64,000 bases of DNA from Podocnemis expansa (lineage: Eukaryota > Chordata > Testudines > Podocnemididae). The notes under the pieces are model-generated. The model did no database searches. It was given only the letters and a program-made list of their open reading frames with translations, and was not told where the DNA came from. The translations under genes were made by a program, and so were the position numbers. Positions 35,401 to 61,365 of the stretch are shown here, piece by piece. The stretch is from the NCBI GenBank assembly GCA_007922195.1, contig ML681963.1, positions 52,585,918-52,649,917 on the forward strand, given 5' to 3'. Numbering within the stretch: the first letter of the stretch is position 1; every line of letters starts with the position of its first letter.

Positions 35401-36860
35401 TTCAAAATATTTCAACTGACTCCTCCCAGCTCTCCTAAAAATCAAGCAAAATCCTCACTGCAGTTCAGAGTCTGCTGCATAGTAGCGAAGCCCCCACCCT
35501 CCTTTCTATAGGCACAAACAAGACAGAAACGTTTATTGCACCTCTTAGAACAATATTTTACTTCTGTGTAGTTTAACTGTGCTTTAGACGCAGAACTTGA
35601 AGAATGCTTTCTGCTCTAACCACATGGCTACATTCAAGTTCCAAAGCACTATTAATTGGGGAAAAAGGAAAGAAAAACAACAGTAACCAGGACTCAGTTG
35701 TAGACTGAACATTATTTCCTCTATCAAAAGCAGGAGTAAAACAACCGTTACAGCATTTTGCATTCATACGACACTGTTTACCAAAAATCTCAAATTACCA
35801 TGGTCTAAAGCCCTTTTAGTCTCACAAATATCTTGTGAGGTAGGTGAGTGATAATGAAGGGTCATTTCACTTGCTATTAAAATGCAGCCACCACTGTGTG
35901 AGACAAGCCACTCAATGGGCTCCAGTGAAGAATGACTCATTCAGTTGAAACTGGCAGAAAGAATGTTTTTCTTCTAATAATTTGGCCAGGGCACGGGGCT
36001 AAAATCTCTTGTTTACAACATGTCCTTTGGGAACTTACCTGAGCACCTACAGGATCTTTGCTTTATGGGTTTGCATCACCTAAAAACAAATAAACCACTT
36101 GACACAGGGACATCTAGCACCAGGCTATGGCACTGACTCAAATGGAAAACTCCACCTATTGAGTTAGCCCAGGGTCCACTTTCCCACTCAGATGGATTTT
36201 AAAGGCCTCTTGCCACTTGAAAGGGAGCAAAGCTCTTTCTGCACCAAAAGGGTGTTCAAAGGCAATACTGATTCCTGCCCTTGTGGCTGGGAGCTGGGTG
36301 GACAAATCAGAGGTGTCAGATTTAAATGCACCCTTTTTCAGCCAGTAGCTCACACAACTCCTCCTAATTTCGAGGTCAGCTCCACACCTGGTGTAATTCA
36401 GTAGAGCTACATCCATTTCGATTGGCTAAGGGTCTTGCCCTCTTTTTTTCCCCTCTATAATCTTGCTGGACGCCCCATCTGTTTCCTGCTTCAATGGATG
36501 AAACATCTTTAGTTTGCTAAATGAAAAACAAACAAACAAACAAAAAGGTAACCGTTATGGGTAGAATAATATCCCTTTCCATTAGCAAAGCAACTGGAAA
36601 GAGAGGATGTCACGCTTGGCTGACAGAGGACAGGTGTCAGCTCAGTTTAGCTCTTTGTGCATGAATCTACTGCAAGCCAGGAAGTACAGACTGAATCCAG
36701 TTTGGGGACGTCTTCCAAGGTGTCCAGATGGCTGCTGGCTGTGTAAGAGAGGAGCACGTGGAGAGGGAGAGGCATGGTAGGGAAATGGGTCATGTCAGAT
36801 TCTGGTCTGTGAACATCCTTGCCCTCCTTAGCAGAGAGTGAAAAGCTTCTGAAGAGCCAG
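32491..36860. other. Intergenic, no gene recognised
   Basis: No coding region with domain evidence. The segment 35810-35980 has a faint MIR-like look (atatcttgtgaggtaggtgagtg). An (AAAC)n tract lies at about 36523-36545. Overlapping frames at 33641-33923 are not supported as genes. Confidence 0.45.
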
Positions 36861-36867
36861 GTAGCGA

Positions 36868-37106
36868 CAGTGCCGGATTTCCCATTAGTGCCTAGGGCCT
36901 ACAAAACTTTTAGGGTCTGCGAAGGAGGGAAAAAATAAAAAAAAGCAGAAAAAATAAAGAAAAATAAGGAAAATCATGTGGTTTAGCATTAGAATAGTTT
37001 AAAGTGCATCATGTCAATCGACTTAATTTAATTGGTATTTACCCCTCTTTTTGCACATTTCGGAGTGAAAGTGCCTAGGGCCTATGAACACCAAAATACG
37101 GCCTTG
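36868..37106. mobile_element. hAT-like MITE
   Basis: Starts cagtgccggatttcccattagtgcctagggcctac and ends gtgcctagggcctatgaacaccaaaatacggccttg, so the terminal about 40 bp are inverted and gtgcctagggcctay also recurs. The interior is A-rich (aaaaaataaaaaaaagc). No clean 8-bp duplication could be established. Confidence 0.6.
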
Positions 37107-37663
37107 GCAGACAGCAAGAAAGGTGGCTAGGGGAAGCTTCCTTTTCCTTTACTGTCCCTTTGCCACAACAACTCAGACAGATCTATATCACCTTCTATTT
37201 CAGCACTGGGCTTCTCCTTTAGCTCTGCCAATGTAGCTATTTAAGCCACGAACTATTCCAGTTCTTGGCACCACCCTACCTCCAACTCTGTCTTGCATCT
37301 AACTCCCATTCTGTGTTGTTCCCTACTGGGCCAGTATTGGGTACTCCTCCTCCCTCCCAGCTTTGCCAATGCATCTCAGTTCTCACCTGCAGCACACTTC
37401 GCCCCCACTTTGGTTTTCTAGATCAGAACTGTCTGGAGGAGAAAGCAAAGATTCAGTATAGCAACAATCGTTCTCTATGGTCTCAGCCTATCCCTACCTA
37501 GGTTCATCTGCAGCCTCTCTTCTCAGGAGATAGGCAGAGGCCTTTCCCAGTTTGCATGGTCAGTGTTTACAGCCTCTTTGCAGAGCTGAATGCAGATATC
37601 CTAGGAAGCACATGAAAAAAATATGCCAGGAAAATGTAAGAAAAGCAATGCAAAAATTTATAT

Positions 37664-37669
37664 TTTATT
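37664..37669 (-). promoter_or_regulatory. Poly(A) signal AATAAA, distal
   Basis: TTTATT on the plus strand reads AATAAA on the minus strand, and cleavage is expected 10-30 bases further, near 37640. A second hexamer lies upstream at 37838-37843. These are the last plausible hexamers in the AT-rich block that follows the CSMD2 coding end. Confidence 0.55.
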
Positions 37670-37837
37670 TTAATTCAAAAATTTAAAATAGCTTTCAAAT
37701 TCAGTAAAGTATGCCTTGACACAATGAAAAGCCTCATATACAGAGACAGATAAATTAAACTGAATATACTGCAGACAAGCCAAGTGTATGTATAGATTAC
37801 ATATTTACAACTGTTGTATGTAAACAATATTTATACA

Positions 37838-37843
37838 TTTTAT
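37838..37843 (-). promoter_or_regulatory. Poly(A) signal AATAAA, alternative
   Basis: Minus-strand AATAAA within gtaataaaatgtataaatatt. May serve as an alternative cleavage signal about 175 bases before the distal one. Confidence 0.4.
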
Positions 37844-39319
37844 TACATTTACAAAAAAAAGCCAATCTTCCACTACTGTTTACTACAATAATGAAAAAAA
37901 ATTTACATTGTGTCTTTTTTAACTGTACAAACTTTTGTTTCATAAAAATATATCTCTGTACAAAAGGTTTTTTTTCTTTTTTTCTTCTTTTTTAAACTTA
38001 ATGCAAGTCCAATGGGCACAAGAATGAAAAATGTCACATTTCATGACCCAGCCAGCTTGCAAAGAAAAAAAGGGGGGGGGCAGTACCACCTTTGACCTAT
38101 TGCATGAACACCAATGGAAACTGGTACATAACTGGTGGAAAGCAGCTACCGCTGTGTTTAAATAGAGCCACAGCTTGCCCTGCCTTACTGTTAAAAGACA
38201 TCTGGTGGATTCTAAACCTCTATGGGTATTCCGTACTACTGCATTATCTGAATGAAGCGGAGAGGCCAAAAAGTAGAATGTGGGGCCTTTAAGTCTTTAG
38301 TTAACAGAGCTTGTGTATGTGTGTACATGTGCCACTACCATCTACTGAACAGAATCAGAATTATTCATGTGTGTGTCATACATCCTGTACTGCACACAGC
38401 TGATGATGGTTCTAATTTAGGCCAAGTGGCAAGGGACTGTGTGTTGGAAGCAGAAAGATATTATTTCTGTCCCCACTGCTGTTCTCATTGGTGTGGAGAT
38501 AGAAGTGGCTGCCAATTTGACACAGTAGTATCAATAAAGCACAACCAATTGCAAGGAGATGCTCTCTTGCTAAATGCACAGTTCTCCTTCTAGGGGAGCT
38601 GGGACCTCATGCTATATCATGGGGCACTAAAAAGGACAGGGATAATGCTGTGTATAGTCAGCCAGGGATCTTAATTTGGTTAGACTAGTGGCTGTGAGGG
38701 AGACCAGAAGGAGGTCTTAAATCTTCAAATCTGAAGCTGGTCACTCATTTGCAAGCAAAACAGAAGTCACTGCTCTGATCCTTATCTTGGTTACCCCTGT
38801 GTAAACCAGAGAAAACTCCTCTGACATCACAAGAGTTACTCCAGATGAGCAAATGCAAGGAGAAACTGCCCCCAAGGCTGATAAAGCGCTGTAGCACCCT
38901 TACTCACATGGTGTGGAGTTCGTCTCTTACACATCAGTTTATGTGAATCTGCTATAGGGTAGAGCCCCTTTCAATCCACACAGATGGAGACAGGGACAAA
39001 ATGGGAACAATAACCCACAAAATCTTTGCTTAGGGGGAGCTCATCACCACCACGTTAATCTCCACCAGAATAGGAGTCCTCCCCACCCCGCCCAGTAGGA
39101 CCAGGATGCTTCATCAGTGCATTTGGCTTGACCTGTTGCTATTGTTGTGCTGGGGAAACTTGCTTTTTGTCAGCATAGCTCATTACCCACTCTGGCAATG
39201 AGCAGGATGTGAGCAACCCTCAGTACCTGAATGGCAATTTACTGGCATTCACTGCAGGGCTGGTGCCTTGGTTTTTCATAGAGTCCAAGACCAGAAGGGA
39301 CCACTGTGACCATCTAGCT

Positions 39320-39949
39320 CAGTGGTTCCCAATCGTTTTGGCTCAAGGGGCACAGAGTTTTAAAATCCTGGAAAGTCACCAGTTTCCACCAGCAGCCTGC
39401 CTGCCTCCTTGCTGATGTTTCCTGGCTACAGCAAGGAAAAAGCATCCTGTAGCCCCATGAGTCCACCTGGGTTTCTAGACAGCGGCTCCCTTCTGCAGTC
39501 ATGGGGACGGGAGATCAGCGCTCCACTCCCTCTGGCTCTAGCAGGGACCCCAGTACCCACGGACAGCGCTTTGCTCTCTGCTGGAAGGCAGTGCTGAACT
39601 CCCTGCCCTCTGGCTCTGGTCGGGGCCCCTGAACTTGTGGATCCACGTGGAGCTGTGCTCCCTGCTACAGCCAGGGGAAAGAGCATTCTGGTCTCCCATT
39701 CCCTTTGCCACAGCAAGGAGCTGCCTAGGTCTTTCTATAGCCAATGGGAGGGGAGCAATGGGCCACTGTGAAAGACTTCATGGACCAAAGTGAGCCACGG
39801 GCTGTGGGTTCAAATCAAATATCAAATCAAATCATAGGGCTGGAAGGGACTTCATGAGATCATCAAGTCCAACCCCCTGGGAATTGAACCCAGGACGTTC
39901 TGCATGTTAAGCAGAGGTGCTAGCTACTACACTATTTTAGGAACCACTG
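39320..39949. mobile_element. hAT element inserted in CR1
   Basis: Ends cagtggttcccaa and ggaaccactg, with a perfect 8-bp duplication atctagct at 39312-39319 and 39950-39957. The 630-bp interior is GC-rich with phrases shared with the element at 57487-58355 (agatcagcgctcc, ctctggct...agcaggg) and carries a chimeric SINE near its right end. Open frames on both strands here are not genes. Confidence 0.9.
39811..39936 (-). mobile_element. Chimeric SINE: tRNA-Val-like head and CR1-like tail
   Basis: On the minus strand the head reads tagtgtagtagctagcacc (A-box region), then a five-pair anticodon stem TCTGC/GCAGA around the loop TTAACAT, giving anticodon AAC (valine), then gggttcaattccc (B box, 39879-39891). 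The acceptor stem 5' strand is not intact. The head runs straight into ggttggacttgatgatctca...agtcccttccagccctatgattt, a CR1-type 3' end, finishing with gatttgatttgatatttgattt. A tRNA-derived head with a LINE-like tail is the standard layout of a SINE mobilised by that LINE. Confidence 0.75.
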
Positions 39950-40984
39950 ATCTAGCTGTACCTCGTATATGGCACCAGGCACAGAGCATCCTCAAAATAA
40001 TTCCCAGAGCAGAACTTTTAGTAAAAACATCCAATCTTATTTTAAAAATTGTCAGTGTTGGCGAATTCACCATGATCCTGGGTAAATTGTCCCAGTAGCT
40101 AATCACTCTCACAGTTAAAAATTCATGCCTTTTTCCCCAATCTGAATGTGCCTAGCTTCAACTTCCAGTCGGTGGCTCATGCTTTGAATATATCCTCTCT
40201 CCTTCTCTCTCTCTAAGTCAACCTGAACAACACTTCTGCATGGCTCTGGGAGTGCAACTGGCATTTTTCAGCAGGCTGGCTCTTCAGCAAACAGACAGTA
40301 GATCACTGCTTATTGTAAGACAGCTGTCTAAATAACAGCTAGAAGTAAAAATAAATATATATATATCTCCAGTAAAGGGGAAAGCAAAGAAAAGAAATAC
40401 TGTGGGGTTTTAATCAGACAGGAGCTCAGACAATATTAGACAGGGGAAAGCTACTGTTTAAAACCAAACTGTAATGTAAATAACACCATGGATTTTTTAA
40501 AAATGGTTTGTTTCCCCTCCAGTAATAAAAAGCTCCCTCCTCTAAGTTCTTTTAACATAAACTGTTCTAAGTTGGCCATATTTAGGAAAAGTGGTTGGCT
40601 CTTGGGTATGATGAAATGGTACAGTTGCTTTCTCTAACTCCAGCCCCATCTATGGAAGAGCTACTCGAACCAAACAGCATTAAATCCTAAATCAAAACCT
40701 CAATCCCTTTGTTACAGGAGGTCAGTACTGTCACCAAAGCATCATTCTTTGAAGGGAAAAATAATAATATCAAGTCTTCTTATCTGGTTTCATGATGGTG
40801 AAACCAACCTTTTGGCCTCTGAGAAATATAGCAAGTAGAGCTGCGTTGAAATGAAAGCCATTACTGTGTTGCCATCTGGAGGATCAATATGGAAAGGGCA
40901 AAGGTTTCTGAACTCAATGGGGGGAAAGAATATCTGTATTTGCAGGGGTTACTTTGAAAGAGGCCTTCTTTTCCCTAAACTTAC

Positions 40985-41036
40985 ATGTCTGTGTGTTTGC
41001 GTGCACATGTGTGCACGCACATGTGCATGCATGCAA
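40985..41036. repeat. Alternating purine-pyrimidine tract
   Basis: Mixed GT/GC/AT dinucleotides (tgtgtgtttgcgtgcacatgtg then cacgcacatgtgcatgcatgc) in the CSMD2 3' UTR. It is partly self-complementary. Confidence 0.6.
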
Positions 41037-42179
41037 AATTAACAATCACTAACCATTGGGAGGGGAAGGAAAGACAACCATCAGCTGAGAGACTGGATTC
41101 CTATTGAAATTAACAGCAGCAGCAGCAAAAGAGAAAAACCAGGGAAAATCAATGGGGAGTGGAGGGATTTTTCTTCACTCCAAAAAAAGAATATCCTTTG
41201 CTCAGAACTTTTGCATCACTAAAAGTCCTTGACAAAAACCAAAAGGCAAAAACAACAACGAATAAAACAATCATCTCTCCTTTCCAGCAGGGTGATATTT
41301 CAGTTACACCTTGTAGGCATTTTGTGCAGTGCTACCTATGTCCATCCATTTGCCAAGAAAACTTTTCCCAAAAGCGAATGGATGCGGATTTCACAGAAGA
41401 CCCCTACAATGTGCCCAACCATTTCCTCCACTAAAAAAGAACTCATTGGGCTGTAACTACTTCTCTTGAGATAAGGAAAGGCATGTTGACACAGCTAAGG
41501 TTCAGCAGTGAGGTGTTGTCTGATTTCTCAGTAGCAACACCAGGATCTTGAAGTTGGCCAGGAACAACTGGAAGTGGCTCATTGGAGGGGAAAAGAAGCT
41601 CTCCCAAGCTGTGCTGGAGGAGACACTTTGGTTGGCTTGATTATCCACTGCAAGATGTGGTTGATCGGTGAAGAAGATGAGGAGGATGGCAGACTAGCAG
41701 TCTCTCTCTGGAGCAACTCAAAGTCCAACAAAAGAGCAGCAGGTTCTCCACAGCTTCCGCATGACCAGGGTAGGGAAGATAATGACTGAAGACTAGTGCG
41801 GTGAAACACAATCATCGACAGGACACCCGCCCCTGCAGGATTCTGGGGTAGCGGGGGAGGACAGGCAAGAGAGAAAGAGAAAGAGTAGCAAGTAATTATT
41901 AGACTTGAAAAAGGCAGAAAAGCAGAAAGAGCTTCACTGTCTAGTGCATTCCTGGCCTCAGACAGAAAGTTTTGCTGGTAAACCACTGCTGGCTAGCGGT
42001 GGGGATGCAGTTGGTATTGGCAAAAATAGTGCTCACGTGGATTGCCAAACTGATCTAAAATATACCAACAAACACATTTCCTGTGATATTTCCTAGTGCA
42101 GACCTGGCCTAAGGTATCTCCTGTCTGCCTCCCATTCCTGTACTATTTGAGCACTTCTCTACTCTGCCATGAAGCAGAG

Positions 42180-42300
42180 CAGAGCTATTATCCCATTGTA
42201 CAGATGAGGAATTGAGGCACTGAAAAGCTAAATGACTTGCCAAGGTCACAGCAAGAGTCTGTGGCAAAGCAGGGACTTGAAGTCAATTCTTTCAAATCTC
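42180..42300 (+). repeat. MIR/CORE-SINE-like element
   Basis: Contains cagatgaggaattgaggcac, gacttgccaaggtcacagcaagagtctgtggcaaagcaggg. Lies in the CSMD2 3' UTR, antisense to the gene. Confidence 0.7.
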
Positions 42301-42306
42301 ATGACT

Positions 42307-42811
42307 AATCTTCACTGATGGCGGCAAATTCGCCACCATCAGATCAGTCTTCCCAGTTGACAGATTGAGTCTGTGAAGACCCGCTCAGCTGATCACGTAG
42401 CTGTTCACTGAAGACTACTCTGGTAAGTGGAGTACACTGAGTCAAAAGGAGGGCATTTCCATTCAACTCAGTGCACTGAAGATACCATGGTTAAGTAGGT
42501 GGTAGGCAGTCAAAAGGAGCTACAGAAGGTATTTTAAGCTGGGGCGTCACCAGCCCCAAAAATCTCTTGGGGCCTGGGCCCAGCCCCTCCACCACCCCAC
42601 TCTCCTGGGCCCAGTCCAGCCCTGCGTCCCTGGGGCTACAATGGCAGTGGCAGCTGGATCCAGCGCTGGCCCTGGCCAGTGTTGGGGCACTGGTGCTGGG
42701 ACTAGAGGCTTCTTTCCACTGTGCCCAGTGCCAGCAATGCCCCTTATTTTAAGTACTTTGTGCATCTCCCTTTGACTGCTGCCAAAATCCCGCTGCAGTC
42801 TAGACCAGCCC
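42307..42811. mobile_element. MITE related to 30872 element
   Basis: Left part cttcactgatggcggcaaattcgccaccatcag is palindromic and matches the left part of the element at 30872. Right end gcagtctagaccagccc resembles the family terminus, followed by TTA. The left terminus is diverged, so no duplication is confirmed. A GC-rich inner block near 42540-42740 may be a separate insertion. Confidence 0.5.
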
Positions 42812-43315
42812 TTAGATTACTGCCCAAACTACTGGCTACTTTTCTTCTCTCATTGTACGCTAGGCAGAGTCAGGCTATGGCTTATAACTTATATCAGTGT
42901 AACTTTTGTTGCTCGGGGTGGCGACAGGATGGTGGTGGACATCACGATGTTGGTGAGGAGCTACTGCCACTCACGGGCTGGTCAGAACAGTTTAGGCAAC
43001 AGGACCTTAGAGTGGCTACATTAGAGTGTTTACAGCTGCTGGAAACTCTCTAGTACAGCTGTTTCTTCAGGAACAGCATCATGGCATCTGCTTAAAGATG
43101 GAACTAATCTACAGTGGTCATATCTGAAGTTAGGAGGCATTTTGGATTTAGGGTGTTGGGAGCTGTCTCAAATCTCTTCCTTTGTGTAACAGACTGATGC
43201 ATCTGCCTGCTGGTAATGGGCTCCCAAACATTTCATTTCCAGCACTCAAGCTGGCAGATCTACCCTGTTTTTACTCTCCTTAATAAAAGCTGAGATGAGC
43301 CACATACCTGACTCT

Positions 43316-43525
43316 GTTCCAAAGGGGCACCTGTGTTAGTCTAGTCCAGCAAAAAAAGCAAGAATTCCTGTGGCACTTAAAGACTAATAGATTTATTTAT
43401 CCCATGAGCTTTTGTGGGAGAAAATCCCACTTCAAAGCGTTTGATGAAGTCAGATTTTCTCCCACAAAAGCTCACGCGATACATAAATCTGTTAATCTTT
43501 AAGTGACACAGACTCCTTGCTTTTT
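43316..43525 (+). mobile_element. Fold-back member of long-inverted-repeat family
   Basis: Flanked by a perfect 12-bp duplication, atacctgactct, at 43304-43315 and 43526-43537. The head is aaggggcacctgtgttagtctagtccagc. The arm cctgtggcacttaaagactaatagattta...gggagaaaatcccacttc is followed after a few bases by its inverted copy ending ctttaagtgacacagactccttgctttt. Located in the CSMD2 3' UTR. Confidence 0.8.
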
Positions 43526-43599
43526 ATACCTGACTCTAAATGTAATAACGTTCTAACTACATTAGGTGCTCATCTGGGCCCCATCACCATGGCATCGAA

Positions 43600-43795
43600 G
43601 CATCTCATAATCTTGCAATGTATTTATCCTCCCAACCACCCTATGAGGTAGAGCAGGGTCCTTTGCATGGAAGGGAACTGAGGCACAGAGAGGCTAAGTG
43701 ACTTGCCCAAGGTCACACAGGAAGTCAATACACAGCCAAGTACTGAGTCCAGATCTCCTGAGTTCCAGTCCAGTACCTGAACCACAAAGATTTTC
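43600..43795 (+). repeat. MIR/CORE-SINE-like element
   Basis: The best-preserved copy: ccctatgaggtagagcaggg, gggaactgaggcacagagaggctaagtgacttgcccaaggtcacacaggaagtc, then ccagatctcctgagttcc. In the CSMD2 3' UTR. Confidence 0.8.
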
Positions 43796-44006
43796 ATACG
43801 CTCGGATGTCCGAGGAACTAGAACTCAGGACTCCTGCTGGAACCACTAGCTGAGATTCCCTGCCTGGAATCGTGCAGCTCATTGAGACAGACCAACAGGT
43901 CAACAAGACAGACAGGAACAGATGGAGTCGGACAGCTCTGGAGATGACTTCAATGACTCAGTAAAAAGTTCTCTTTTCACCCACTCACCGCATGGGAGGA
44001 CAAGTG

Positions 44007-59654
<15,648 letters not shown>

Positions 59655-59844
59655 TTAAATAGAAAACAAAAATGAATGCAGCAATATTAAAAGGACTCTG
59701 ATACTGAGGGAGTTTGTGAAATCCATTTCAGAGCTATGCATCCTTCGGGCTCACTCTGCAGTTTAATTTTCTTCTTCCTGTGGAACTTAAGTATGTTGCT
59801 ACAAAACTAACAGGTACTATTACAGAGAATTACAAAGTTATTTC

Positions 59845-59915
59845 TGCAAAACAAATGAGGAGACTGGTGGCACTTTTAAAGACTAACAAATTTATTTATT
59901 GCATGAGCTTTCAGT
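59845..59915 (+). mobile_element. Long-inverted-repeat family fragment
   Basis: Reads aaaacaaatgaggagactggtggcacttttaaagactaacaaatttatttattgcatgagctttc and stops abruptly at 59912, where unrelated sequence begins. Confidence 0.7.
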
Positions 59916-60494
59916 GTAACAGGAAACACTGCACCCCTTAGGGAGACAAAACAAAACCAAAAAAACCACCACTGGTATATATTTTCCCCCCTTTTCCAGG
60001 TCTACACATCATTCCCAGCAATTAAGTTAATATATACGATTATCAGACATGGGACCCCTGTCTGAGCAGGTATTCTGCCAGGCTGGCCAGGAAGCGTTCC
60101 AATAAAATGCACAAACAATTGTTTTTCAGTAAAAAGTCATCCCCCAAATACTCCCACTTTTTGACCACCTCTAGATGGTGTCCGTTAGCAGCAAACCAAT
60201 GGGCAAGTGAGGCCCAGCCCACAGTTTTAACTTAGGAGACACAGACAGTTCCCCAGAGCTGCACCTTGTACCACAGAACGTCTCATTGCCCTTGTTGGGC
60301 TGGGATCGGAGATACAACCAGTTTTAAAGGCATATTGGTGGTATCTCCCCCTTGCCACTCAGATGATGCTGAGCTGCTGTCACTTGGTGCACTGATGTGC
60401 AGCCTCTCAGTTTATTGGTCATTTTCCCTTCATGAGCAGAGTTAAGTTTATCCTTTTTGTAATGCTCCACACACATAGGGGAATGATCAAGCTG

Positions 60495-60770
60495 CTAGAT
60501 TCCAAATTCTGTGCAGTTAAATAATATTCTGCTATAATAACCTGCAGTGAAACAGGCCTTAGTTTTGATGGCAGTCCCATCTGGGAAGCAGATATCATGG
60601 TACTGGGTCATCCATCTGCAACATAGTTGTGCTCGAACTTGACCATTTGGTTTTGGACTATGAGATCCGTTAACTCCCTTTATTATTTCCTCTGCAGTGG
60701 ACAAGCAATGTTCTGAAAATTGGTTGGTATGGTTTACCACCTGGATTCTGCTCTGCTGCCAAATGCTCAT
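60495..60770 (-). other. Unassigned 91-codon open frame
   Basis: The frame begins MSIWQQSRIQVVN and has five cysteines, with RAQLCCRWMTQYHDICFPDG in the middle and FNCTEFGI at the end. After its TAG the same frame stays open for about 55 more codons (to about 60325). I recognise no family; it does not resemble a Sushi or CUB exon and lacks splice borders in a fitting phase. It may be a decayed piece of a mobile element or chance. Confidence 0.25.
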
Positions 60771-61019
60771 TTCAGAACCCTACCGTGTGGTGGTGATAGA
60801 TGGTGACTAGAGATGTTAATGCATCACAGATATATATAACTTCTCTTAATGCTTAATTTGGTCTCAATCCATCAGAAGATGGATACATGCAATTCAGGAG
60901 AAATACCTGCTGTTTCCATTATAGCATATATTTCCTTTTTTTTCCAGTGCTTAGACAAGAGCTGTGAATCAGTTGAAGGAAATGTATGAGGTTTGTACTC
61001 AAGTTCCAAACTGATCAAA

Positions 61020-61365
61020 AGAACAGGACGATCAGCTCTGAATCAGCTGCTTGCCAGTGCTGGCAGAAGCTGGCTTCCAGCCCCCTGAGGCTGGTGGCTC
61101 GGGGCCAGATTGGGCTCCATGCCGCCTGCCACCTGCAGCAGGTGGGTCAGAGCTGGATTGGGCTCCCAGCTGCCTGCTGCTGGTGGCAGGAGCCGGCTCC
61201 CACTCCTAGCCGCTTGTTAGTGGCAGCAGAAGCCAGCTCCCAGCCCCTTGATGCTGGTGGCTGAGGCTGGATTGGGCCCCCAGAGCCTGATCAGGACCTG
61301 GGGCAGGGCAGAGGGCAAAGCTTGGGGCTTCCTGCCCTGCAAGTTGACTTAAGCTGTCACCATGA
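61020..61365. mobile_element. Partial MITE related to 14557 element
   Basis: A GC-rich block of ccagctgcctgctgc/ggagccggctccca phrases ends at ggcttcctgccctgcaagttgacttaagctg. The same junction (gggcaggaagtcc next to TTAAGTTGACTT) occurs in inverse orientation near 14670-14705. Only one side is present; no target duplication. Confidence 0.65.

Larger units (their letters stand above)
39276..40200 (-). mobile_element. CR1 LINE 3' part, interrupted by a hAT
   Basis: The left part reads tcatagagtccaagaccagaagggaccactgtgaccatctagct. After the hAT insertion it resumes with atctagctgtacctcg and continues through aaaacatccaatctt, aaaaattgtcagtg, gaattcaccatgatcctgggtaaattg and tagcttcaacttccag. In minus orientation this is the CR1 3' region. 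The CR1 is in the same orientation as CSMD2. Confidence 0.8.
37640..44006 (-). other. CSMD2: CSMD2 3' untranslated region (inferred)
   Basis: From the stop codon at 44007 to a poly(A) signal at 37664-37669 there is no splice acceptor/donor pair that I need to invoke, so I read this as one long 3' UTR of about 6.4 kb. The distal segment 37640-38000 is AT-rich with AATAAA hexamers (in minus orientation) and ATTTA-like elements, as expected of a 3' end. The UTR contains a CR1/hAT/SINE nest (39276-40200), a MITE (42307-42811), a fold-back element (43316-43525) and two MIR-like SINEs. An earlier poly(A) site cannot be excluded. Confidence 0.6.

Noticed and set aside
39878..39936. Functional tRNA-Val gene
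   Set aside because: The anticodon arm and B box are readable, but the acceptor stem is incomplete and the sequence runs into a CR1-like tail, so it is a SINE head, not a tRNA gene.
40985..41036. CRISPR-like or regular tandem array
   Set aside because: It is a simple alternating dinucleotide tract with no spacer structure, in a vertebrate genome.
41579..41986. 135-codon minus-strand frame in the CSMD2 3' UTR
   Set aside because: It lies downstream of the CSMD2 stop, is Ser/Pro-rich and has no domain; most likely a chance frame in the UTR.
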